Source: an uncultured Pelagibacteraceae bacterium (lineage in GTDB: Bacteria > Pseudomonadota > Alphaproteobacteria > Pelagibacterales > Pelagibacteraceae). From it: a stretch of DNA of 44,291 nucleotides. Position 1 is the first letter of the stretch, and each line of letters begins with the position of its first letter. Below, piece by piece: positions 33,383 through 40,526 of the stretch. The translations under genes and the position numbers were made by a program. A model generated the notes under the pieces. The model was not told where the DNA came from, made no database searches, and saw only the letters and a list, made by a program, of their open reading frames with translations. The stretch lies in NCBI GenBank assembly GCA_902571095.1, contig CACGAV010000009.1, forward strand, positions 1-44,291, given 5' to 3'.

Positions 33383-34252
33383 ATGAAAATAAAATTAGCG
33401 CTTGAATGGTTTATAAATCCTGACCACCTACCCTTCATTGTAGGTTTAGATAAAGGATTGTATAAAAAAAATAATATCGAATTAGAAATTATTGAACCTG
33501 AAGGTCATTATGATGGTTTTAAAGAACTTGCGCAAAATAATATACAATTAGCAACAAACGAACCATTACACTTAATTGAAAAATACCAAAAAAATATTTG
33601 TTCTATTGGAAATTTTTTTGAAACAAATGGAGGTATTATATTCACAACTAAAGGTTATGAAAATTTGATCAATGGAAAAGAAATTAAAATTACTTCGCCA
33701 GTAAGTAACCCTGTTACAGATAAAATAGCTAACGATATTATTCAAAGACATTTAAAAAAAATTAATAAAACCAATAAAAATATAAAAATTGTAGCTAATG
33801 ATTTTTATCATATCAAACATCTAAAAACCGGATTCGATGCTGCATGGTTATGTTTTGAAAATTTTGAAGGCGTTGAGTCTAAACTAGAAGGTTTAGAAGT
33901 TAAAAAATTATACTTAGAAGATGTTCAAATACCAAATTTTTGTGCGCTCGATGTATTTGTATCTAAAACCTTTGCTAATGGTAATAAGAATTTAATAGAT
34001 GACTTTAAATCTATGGCACAAGAAAGTATCAAAATTTTAAGCAGAGACTTAGACTATTCAAAATCTTCTTATTATGCATATACAAAAACGAAACCCTCTC
34101 CTTTGATGGATAATATTATTAAAGATACAATACACAGATTTAAAAACCCTTTTGATAATTCAAAAAATAAGTGGAAAAATTTACACCAATACGTAGTAAA
34201 TCAAAAAATTTCAGATATATCTGATTTACAATACGCAGATATGTTTGTTTAA
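33383..34252 (+). CDS. THI5/NMT1/ThiY-family pyrimidine-precursor protein without signal peptide
   Basis: This 289-residue protein belongs to the NMT1/THI5 family, which includes the bacterial ThiY binding protein for thiamine pyrimidine precursors and the yeast Thi5 enzyme that makes HMP-phosphate. The family opening is clear: LALEWFINPDHLPFIVGLDKG, then ATNEPLHLIE and the central GFDAAWLCFENFEG. ThiY proteins are exported, yet here the sequence starts directly in the first beta strand with no signal peptide. The riboswitch just upstream leaves no room for one. No ThiX/ThiZ transporter genes are adjacent. The CCCFC motif of Thi5 is not seen; only one Cys lies in the matching area. Thiamine role is firm, exact activity is not. 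Confidence 0.85.
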   Translation: MKIKLALEWFINPDHLPFIVGLDKGLYKKNNIELEIIEPEGHYDGFKELAQNNIQLATNEPLHLIEKYQKNICSIGNFFETNGGIIFTTKGYENLINGKEIKITSPVSNPVTDKIANDIIQRHLKKINKTNKNIKIVANDFYHIKHLKTGFDAAWLCFENFEGVESKLEGLEVKKLYLEDVQIPNFCALDVFVSKTFANGNKNLIDDFKSMAQESIKILSRDLDYSKSSYYAYTKTKPSPLMDNIIKDTIHRFKNPFDNSKNKWKNLHQYVVNQKISDISDLQYADMFV

Positions 34253-35376
34253 AGACTATCGATTAAAACTGAACTAGCTATTTCAGAAGATTTTTCTGTT
34301 TTAAAATTTCTGATTATTTCTTGAGTTTTAATAACCTGTTTTTCTAATGTACTTTTGTTGCTTAAAAGCATATCAACTGTATTATAAATGTTAGCAGGAT
34401 TACATTTAGACTGTAATAATTCAGGGATAATTTCTTCTTTCGCAGCTATATTGATAATATTTGCAAATTTAACTTTAACTAACATTTTAACTATAAAAAA
34501 GTTAATCATGCCCATCTTATAAATTATAATAGATGGAACTTTTGCATTGCAGATTTCTAATGAAATAGTTCCTGATTTTGACACTGCAAAAATAGAAGAC
34601 TTAAGTATATGAGATTTTATTTTTTCATCTCCTATAGCTCCACAATTTTTAAAACCTTGTTTTAATAGAAGATTTTGAATTAACTGAACATTTTCTGATG
34701 TGGAATGAAAAACAAAAAATAAATCTTTGTACTTCTCGTTCATCTTTTTAACAAATTGAAACAAAATTGGTATTAAAACATTAATTTCAGACAATCTACT
34801 ACCAGGATAGATGGAGAAGATTTTTTTGTTATCTTTTATAATCTGGCTTATATCTACTTTGCTTTTTTCTTGCTCCTCTAATAAGGGATGTCCTGTGAAT
34901 GTTGATTGGATACCCTCTTTATCAAAATATTTTTTTTCAAATGGAAATAATAATAAAATATGGTCTAAAAAGGATTTTAGCTGTTTTACCCTTTTCTCTC
35001 TCCAAACCCAAACTTGTGGTGCTACAAAATGTATTGTTTTGATGCTTGGGTCAATTTTTTTCACTTCTTTTGCCACACGTAATGTGAAATCAGGGCTATC
35101 AACTGAAAAAAGAATATCTGGTTTAAACTTAAGAATTTCTTTTACAGTATCGTTTATTTTTCTCTTTATTTTAAAAATATTTAATATAACTCTTGTAAAT
35201 CCAAGATAAGTGATCTCTTTTAAATCATAAAGAGACTTAATACCTAAAGCTTTTAGATGTTCACCACCAACAGATAAATATTCTATATCTGCTCTTGAGT
35301 TTTTAATTTTTGAAATAACTTTAGATGCTAATTTGTCTCCAGATGGCTCACCGGTTAGTATAAATATTTTTTTCAT
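34249..35376 (-). CDS. lpxB: Lipid-A-disaccharide synthase
   Basis: This 375-residue peripheral membrane glycosyltransferase (GT19) joins UDP-diacylglucosamine to lipid X, making the lipid A disaccharide. Motifs are IFILTGEPSGDKLASKV at the N-terminus, YLSVGGEHLKALG, IHFVAPQVWVWREKRVKQ, FTGHPLLEE, IYPGSRLSEI and VSKSGTISLEICNAKVP. I prefer the ATG at 35376, which overlaps the msrA stop as ATGA, over a TTG two codons upstream. lpxB usually follows lpxI directly; here msrA and a sugar dehydrogenase intervene. Its stop codon overlaps the convergent riboswitch-controlled gene. Confidence 0.96.
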   Translation of the reverse strand: MKKIFILTGEPSGDKLASKVISKIKNSRADIEYLSVGGEHLKALGIKSLYDLKEITYLGFTRVILNIFKIKRKINDTVKEILKFKPDILFSVDSPDFTLRVAKEVKKIDPSIKTIHFVAPQVWVWREKRVKQLKSFLDHILLLFPFEKKYFDKEGIQSTFTGHPLLEEQEKSKVDISQIIKDNKKIFSIYPGSRLSEINVLIPILFQFVKKMNEKYKDLFFVFHSTSENVQLIQNLLLKQGFKNCGAIGDEKIKSHILKSSIFAVSKSGTISLEICNAKVPSIIIYKMGMINFFIVKMLVKVKFANIINIAAKEEIIPELLQSKCNPANIYNTVDMLLSNKSTLEKQVIKTQEIIRNFKTEKSSEIASSVLIDSL

Positions 35377-35945
35377 CCCCAAATTTTGCTTAATGTTTCA
35401 TCTCTTTGACAGCCTTTTTTGTACATCAGATACCTTATAAAATTCTTTTCATAATAGTCTTGATGGTATGTCTCTGCCATATAAAATTCATTGAAATTTT
35501 TAACGTAAGTAACAACTTTTTTATTAAACTTATTTTCAATTTTCTTAATTGAAGTCTCTATAATTTTCTTTTGATCACTATTTTCATAAAAAACTACTGA
35601 CTTATAACTTTCACCTTTATCACAAAATTGACCGTTAGCATCAAATGGATCAATATTAATCCAAAAAATTTCTAAAAGCTTTTCAAAATTCGTAATAGAT
35701 GAATCGTATGTAATCTCTAAAGTTTCATAGTGACCTGTAGTATTCTTAACAACATCTTTGTATTTAGGATTTTTTACATGTCCGCCAGAATATCCTGCGA
35801 TAGTTCCTATAACTCCTTTAACTTTATCAAAAGACTCTTCCATACACCAAAAACAACCTCCAGCAAAATAAACTTTGGATATGTTTTCTGCATTTAAATT
35901 TACTGGAAATAATAAAAAAAAAATAATTAATAAAGTTTTTTTCAT
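35373..35945 (-). CDS. msrA: Exported peptide methionine-S-sulfoxide reductase
   Basis: This 190-residue protein repairs oxidised methionine. The first 19 residues form a signal peptide with a cut after NLNA, so it acts in the periplasm, unlike the usual cytoplasmic MsrA. The active-site motif is FAGGCFWCMEE with nucleophile C31, followed by GVIGTIAGYSGG, HYETLEITYD, FWINIDPFDANGQFCDKG and the late MAETYHQDYYEKN. No MsrB domain is fused. Both ends overlap neighbours as ATGA: the sugar dehydrogenase before it and lpxB after it. Confidence 0.95.
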   Translation of the reverse strand: MKKTLLIIFFLLFPVNLNAENISKVYFAGGCFWCMEESFDKVKGVIGTIAGYSGGHVKNPKYKDVVKNTTGHYETLEITYDSSITNFEKLLEIFWINIDPFDANGQFCDKGESYKSVVFYENSDQKKIIETSIKKIENKFNKKVVTYVKNFNEFYMAETYHQDYYEKNFIRYLMYKKGCQRDETLSKIWG

Positions 35946-37003
35946 TTATACATTCTCCAAAGCTCTCCATTGTCAGACAACATATATAGTTCTCCAGTCT
36001 CTTTTTGTATTTTTATATCTCTTATTCTCCCAATATTTCCTTGAAAAATTATTTGTTCACTTAGGAATTTATTATCTTTGAATTGTATTTTTCTTAATGA
36101 CTGATCTTTAAGAGAAGTAATTAAAGCATCCCCATTCCATTCTTTAAACTCATCACCTTTATATATAGTCATTGCGCTAACAGCTATCGAGGGAACCCAA
36201 TACTTAATTGCTTTTGTAAAACCTGGTTTCCATTTAGGTCCAATTTTTGTTCCTGAATAGTTTGTTCCACCCCACCCTAATATTTTCCATCCATAGTTCT
36301 CACCATAATTAGCTGTACCAAACCAATCTCCTCCTTTGGCACCATGATTGGTCATATAAATTTTATTATCAAAAGGTGATAAAGCCATGCCTTGTGGATT
36401 TCTTACGCCAATTTGAAATATTTCAGGTAGCCAATCTTTTTTGTTTTTAAATTTAGGATTATCTTTTGGGATAGATCCATCAAGGTTAACTCTTATTATA
36501 CTGCCTGGATGTTGTGTTGCATCTTGAGCTATCATGCCTTTACCTCTTTCACCTGCACTTACATATAGATGCTTGTCTTTAATTACTAATCTAGATCCAA
36601 AATGATAACCAGAATCTATTGGGGGTTCAGCCTGAAAAATATTTTTAAATTGAATATTTAATTGGTTAAAACTGCCTTTGGCAACAGAAGTACTTGTTTT
36701 CCAATTACCTCTATTTTCTGAATAAGAAATATAAATATGTTGATTATCATATAAAACATCAAGCAGGCCACCTTGCCCACCCGCTAAAACCGAAAGATTG
36801 TGTTTAATTTCAGTTATTTTTTTATTTTTTAGATTTAAACTGTATAATTTACCTGCCTTCTCAGTAAATATAATATTGCTCTGATCGACAAAAGTAAGAC
36901 TCCAAGGTTTATCTAAATTTTCAACTATTTTTTCTAATTTAATTTCTTCTGCATATAAATTAGAGATAATTAGAAAAAATATAAATATAAATATTTTTTT
37001 CAT
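35942..37003 (-). CDS. Exported PQQ-dependent aldose sugar dehydrogenase-like protein (YliI/Asd type)
   Basis: This 353-residue protein has a signal peptide (cut after NLYA, residue 18) and a six-bladed propeller of the glucose/sorbosone dehydrogenase family. Typical segments are LDKPWSLTFVD, IIFTEKAGKLY, GGQGGLLDVLYD, YHFGSRLVIKDKHLYVSAGERG, PGSIIRVNLDGSIPKDNP, QIGVRNPQGMALSP, ANYGENYGWKILGWG and GNIGRIRDIKI. Related E. coli YliI oxidises aldoses in the periplasm with PQQ and passes electrons to the respiratory chain. Whether this organism makes or takes up PQQ is not shown here. It overlaps lpxI and msrA by four bases each. Confidence 0.9.
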   Translation of the reverse strand: MKKIFIFIFFLIISNLYAEEIKLEKIVENLDKPWSLTFVDQSNIIFTEKAGKLYSLNLKNKKITEIKHNLSVLAGGQGGLLDVLYDNQHIYISYSENRGNWKTSTSVAKGSFNQLNIQFKNIFQAEPPIDSGYHFGSRLVIKDKHLYVSAGERGKGMIAQDATQHPGSIIRVNLDGSIPKDNPKFKNKKDWLPEIFQIGVRNPQGMALSPFDNKIYMTNHGAKGGDWFGTANYGENYGWKILGWGGTNYSGTKIGPKWKPGFTKAIKYWVPSIAVSAMTIYKGDEFKEWNGDALITSLKDQSLRKIQFKDNKFLSEQIIFQGNIGRIRDIKIQKETGELYMLSDNGELWRMYK

Positions 37004-37794
37004 TTAACGGTAATAAACATCTTGTTTTTATTAGCAAAATTAATACATTCTTTTCTCTCTAAAAAAATGTTTCGTTTACTTTTCAATACAACACCTTTAA
37101 GTCCTGCAAATTTGCATTGCGTTAAAGTTTTTAATCCAACGGTTGGTAAATCAATTCTTAGATCTTGCTTTTTCTTTGGAAATTTAACCAGAACACCTTT
37201 GTTTCTAAATTTTCTGCTTTTACATTTTACAAGCATTTTTTGAGTTCCATCTCTGCCTTCTACAGCTACGATTTTTTTATTTCTGACTACTACCCCTTGG
37301 CTAAATGTATAATTTCCTAATTTATTAAGAGTATTAACTGCCTTGCTTATATCTGCTTTATCTTCTTTATTGGGTTTTGTTTTTGAGTAATTACCTTTTT
37401 TTAAAGTTAACTCAGGATTATAAGTTAATGAGCTTAGAGTTTTTATCTTTTCTTTACTTAATATTTTAATGATTTCTTTTAATAATGCAGCATCACCAAG
37501 CCTTGAGCTTTTTATTATCCTAGGCATATAATATACACCTTTTAAATCTAAACGTAATTTGTATAAATTAGGCTTTTTAACTCTCCCTGCAAACAAAACT
37601 TCATTACATGCGTTTTTTTTTAATATTTTAATAATTCTGCCAAATTGTCCAATTGATACAGAGTAAGAATGTGTATCTTTTTTAAATACCCTGCCTTTAG
37701 TTAAATCAATAATTAAATATCTAAGCTTTCTTTTTTTTACTTTTTTTAGGATTTCTTTTGGAAAAGATGTGTCTCCAAATATTAAACCAATCAT
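37000..37794 (-). CDS. lpxI: UDP-2,3-diacylglucosamine pyrophosphatase LpxI
   Basis: This 264-residue cytoplasmic enzyme (former DUF1009) hydrolyses UDP-2,3-diacylglucosamine to lipid X, replacing the unrelated LpxH used by enteric bacteria. The N-terminal domain opens with LIFGDTSFPKEIL and contains YSVSIGQFGRIIKILK and VLFAGRVKKPN. The C-terminal domain carries DISKAVNTLNKLGNYTFSQG, VVRNKKIVAVEGRDGTQKML, KKKQDLRIDLPTVGLKTL and AGLKGVVLKS. Position directly after lpxA, sharing one base with its stop, is the standard alphaproteobacterial order. Confidence 0.93.
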   Translation of the reverse strand: MIGLIFGDTSFPKEILKKVKKRKLRYLIIDLTKGRVFKKDTHSYSVSIGQFGRIIKILKKNACNEVLFAGRVKKPNLYKLRLDLKGVYYMPRIIKSSRLGDAALLKEIIKILSKEKIKTLSSLTYNPELTLKKGNYSKTKPNKEDKADISKAVNTLNKLGNYTFSQGVVVRNKKIVAVEGRDGTQKMLVKCKSRKFRNKGVLVKFPKKKQDLRIDLPTVGLKTLTQCKFAGLKGVVLKSKRNIFLERKECINFANKNKMFITVK

Positions 37795-38576
37795 TATTCA
37801 GATAATGGTGTACAAATAGGTCTTTTTTTATCCTTTTCTATAAATTTAGTGACCTCTTGTACTAATTCATTTCCTTTAAATTCACCATTTATACTATTTA
37901 GATTCTCTTGAAGATTGTTAGATGAAAAAATTTTTTTATATGCTTTATCCAATTCAATTATTTTTTTGTTATCATACTTTTTTCTTCTAAGTCCAATTAA
38001 ATTTATTCCTTTTAAATAGTTCCTGTTTCCAAAAGAAAGGCCAAAAGGAATTACATCTTTAAGTACCCCCGTCATTCCACCGATCATTGCTAATCTTCCT
38101 ATTCTAGTAAATTGCTGAACAGCTGAATTACCTCCAATAACAACTGAGTCTTCAATAGTAACATGTCCACCCAAAGGAACATTATTTGCAATAACAACAT
38201 TATTTCCTATTTTACAATCATGAGCAATATGGGATGAGATCATTAATAAACAATTATTTCCAACAACTGTCCTGTTGCCACCTCCAGCTGTACCAGGATT
38301 AATTGTAACGTATTCCCTAATAACATTATTTTCTCCAATAACTAAACTATTTTCTTCGCCCTTAAACTTTAAATCCTGTGGATCAGTTCCAATACTTGCA
38401 AAAGGATAAATTTTTGTACCTTTTCCAATTTTTGTATTACCCTCTATATGCACATTAGAAATTAATTCAACGCCATCATCTATTTGAACCTTCGGTCCAA
38501 CAAAACAAAAAGGTCCAATCTTAACATCTTTTCCTATTTTTGCTTTCGTATCAATTTGACTCAATTTATTTATCAT
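37794..38576 (-). CDS. lpxA: UDP-N-acetylglucosamine acyltransferase
   Basis: This 260-residue left-handed beta-helix enzyme performs the first step of lipid A synthesis, moving a hydroxyacyl chain to the 3-position of UDP-GlcNAc. Hexapeptide repeats run through the first ~190 residues (GKDVKIGPFCFVGPKVQI onward). The catalytic histidine lies in ISSHIAHDCKIG, preceded by INPGTAGGGNRTVVG. The C-terminal part (LNLIGLRRKKY-like segment at NLIGLRRKKYDNKKI) is helical. Length is normal. It overlaps fabZ by four bases and lpxI by one. Confidence 0.97.
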   Translation of the reverse strand: MINKLSQIDTKAKIGKDVKIGPFCFVGPKVQIDDGVELISNVHIEGNTKIGKGTKIYPFASIGTDPQDLKFKGEENSLVIGENNVIREYVTINPGTAGGGNRTVVGNNCLLMISSHIAHDCKIGNNVVIANNVPLGGHVTIEDSVVIGGNSAVQQFTRIGRLAMIGGMTGVLKDVIPFGLSFGNRNYLKGINLIGLRRKKYDNKKIIELDKAYKKIFSSNNLQENLNSINGEFKGNELVQEVTKFIEKDKKRPICTPLSE

Positions 38577-39025
38577 TTATTTCTGTCTACTATTGTTGCT
38601 GACCATTCTGCATCAGCCATTTTTTTATCATTGACTTTTGCTACGCCTTTATATTTCCAAACTCTTCCATGTGATCGAACAGCCTCTATAAATAAATGCA
38701 ACTCACAATCTGGCATTACCGGATTTCTAAAACGAGCTTTTTCAACACTCATTAAATAAACAAGTTTGTCTTTATATTCTTTTGGATCAATTCCATGGGC
38801 TGTAAGAGCTGCAGCTGCTTGACCAAATGCTTCAACTATTAAGACACCGGGCATAACTGGTTGCCCAGGAAAATGGCCGTCAAAAAAGAATTTACCTTTT
38901 TTTACATTTACTATAGCGGTAGCCGATTTTAATGGAACAATATTAATTAATTTTTCTATCAAAAGCATTGGCTCTCTGTGTGGAAGGAGTTTTTGTATCT
39001 CTTCTTTGGTTATTGTATTACTCAT
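38573..39025 (-). CDS. fabZ: 3-hydroxyacyl-[ACP] dehydratase
   Basis: This 150-residue hot-dog-fold enzyme dehydrates 3-hydroxyacyl-ACP in fatty acid elongation and so competes with LpxA and LpxD for the same substrates. The active site is plain: FFDGHFPGQPVMPGVLIVEA, with the catalytic His and Glu. LLPHREPMLLIEKL at the N-terminus and RFRNPVMPDCEL are also typical. It lies between lpxD and lpxA with four-base ATGA overlaps on both sides, the conserved proteobacterial order. Confidence 0.97.
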   Translation of the reverse strand: MSNTITKEEIQKLLPHREPMLLIEKLINIVPLKSATAIVNVKKGKFFFDGHFPGQPVMPGVLIVEAFGQAAAALTAHGIDPKEYKDKLVYLMSVEKARFRNPVMPDCELHLFIEAVRSHGRVWKYKGVAKVNDKKMADAEWSATIVDRNK

Positions 39026-39996
39026 TTTTTTCCTTTTAAAAATTCTTTTAATGGTACGGCAGGATATCCCATGACAGTTGTATTATCTGGAATATCTTTT
39101 ATAACTCCGCTTCCACCACCTATACGAACATTATTTCCAATCTTTAAGTGTCCAGATACTCCGGCCTGTCCGCCGATTGATACATTGTCGCCAATTGTTG
39201 AACTACCTGCAAAGCCTACTTGTCCTGCTATCATGCAATTTTTTCCTAGTCTAACATTATGGGCGACGTGGACTTGGTTATCCAAAAAAGTATTTTCACC
39301 TATAACTGTATCTCCTATGGATCCTCTATCTATAGTACAATTTGATCCTAATTCGACATTACTTTTTAAAATTACTCTTCCAATGTGAGGAAATCTAAAA
39401 TTCTTATTTTTGGTAGGTATAAAACCAAAACCTTTAATACCAACTTTACATCCATCCTGTATCACAACATCATCGCCTATGATTGAATTTCTAATTGTAA
39501 CATTTGAACCAATTAAACATTTTTTTCCAATTTGTACACCATGCTCAATGACAGTATTATATCCAACAACTGTTTTAGATCCTATTTTAACATCTTTTCC
39601 AATAAAACTATTCTTACCAAATGTGACAAAAGAATATTTTGGAGACAATTTAGAGGCTTCTTTTAATGATTTATCTGGAAAATCAATTTCTGCATATGGA
39701 TAAAATTTTTTAGAAACTTTAGCTGTAGTAAAAAGTACATTTTTTACCAAAATTTTAATACAATTATTAGGTAGATATTGTTGCAAATTATTTGTGGTTA
39801 TGCACACAGCTGCCTTAGTTTTTTTAGCAAACATTTTATAATCAAGGGAATTAAAAAATGAAATATCATTTTTATTTGCCATTTCTAAAGTTTTAATATC
39901 AGAGATGGATATTGAATTTTTTTTGTTTGTAAATCCAGGTAATAATTCATTTAGATTGAATGGACCTTTCGGTAAAAAAAAGATTGATTCTGGCAT
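39022..39996 (-). CDS. lpxD: UDP-3-O-acyl-glucosamine N-acyltransferase
   Basis: This 324-residue trimeric enzyme adds the N-linked hydroxyacyl chain in lipid A synthesis. An N-terminal uridine-binding domain (about 1-105) precedes a long left-handed beta helix of hexapeptide repeats (about 110-310). The catalytic histidine is in DNQVHVAHNVRLG. Other landmarks are GFGFIPTKNKNFRFPHIG and CTIDRGSIGDTVIG. The final helix carries VPLKEFLKGKK. It follows ompH by six bases. Confidence 0.96.
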   Translation of the reverse strand: MPESIFFLPKGPFNLNELLPGFTNKKNSISISDIKTLEMANKNDISFFNSLDYKMFAKKTKAAVCITTNNLQQYLPNNCIKILVKNVLFTTAKVSKKFYPYAEIDFPDKSLKEASKLSPKYSFVTFGKNSFIGKDVKIGSKTVVGYNTVIEHGVQIGKKCLIGSNVTIRNSIIGDDVVIQDGCKVGIKGFGFIPTKNKNFRFPHIGRVILKSNVELGSNCTIDRGSIGDTVIGENTFLDNQVHVAHNVRLGKNCMIAGQVGFAGSSTIGDNVSIGGQAGVSGHLKIGNNVRIGGGSGVIKDIPDNTTVMGYPAVPLKEFLKGKK

Positions 39997-40002
39997 TTTA
40001 TA

Positions 40003-40524
40003 TTAATTTAAATTAATAGATTTAACTTCTTTATCTAATATTTTTAAAATTACATCAGTTAATTCAAAATTTGAATTTGCTAATAGTATATATTTTTTAT
40101 CAACAACCATTTCAATTTTATTTTCAGACATATATTTCTTTAAAATTGGGTTTGTTGCTGAAATTAATTTTGTTCTAGCCTCATTTTTTTTCTGTACCCA
40201 TTCGTTTTGGGATTTTCGCTTTCTTTTTTGATAATCAAGACTTTTGTTTCTCAATTCGCTTAAAGTCTTTTTATACTCTTCAGGAGATACAAGTTTTTTT
40301 TTCGCTATTAAATCTGTTTCCTGTTTTTTTAGAACCGAGGCTTCTTTTTCAAATTTTTTACTCTCACTATCGAATTTTTTCTTTAAAAAATTTTGAGCAC
40401 TCTTACCTGCCTTACTTTCATTTAATATTTTTTTCATATCAATAAAGTAAATATCTGCGGCTAAAACTAAGTTAGAATAGGTTATTAATAAAACTGAAAT
40501 TGTAAAAATTTTTAAGTACTTCAT
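40003..40524 (-). CDS. OmpH/Skp-family periplasmic chaperone
   Basis: This 173-residue protein has a signal peptide of about 23 residues (ending LVLAA) and a Lys/Glu-rich body, about residues 35-125, predicted to form the long coiled-coil arms of Skp. The mature start DIYFIDMKKILNESKAGK and the ending IEMVVDKKYILLANSNFELT match the Skp core strands. It holds outer-membrane proteins in solution on their way to BamA, encoded two bases upstream in the same unit. Symbol skp or ompH would both be used for it. Confidence 0.9.
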   Translation of the reverse strand: MKYLKIFTISVLLITYSNLVLAADIYFIDMKKILNESKAGKSAQNFLKKKFDSESKKFEKEASVLKKQETDLIAKKKLVSPEEYKKTLSELRNKSLDYQKRKRKSQNEWVQKKNEARTKLISATNPILKKYMSENKIEMVVDKKYILLANSNFELTDVILKILDKEVKSINLN

Positions 40525-40526
40525 TT

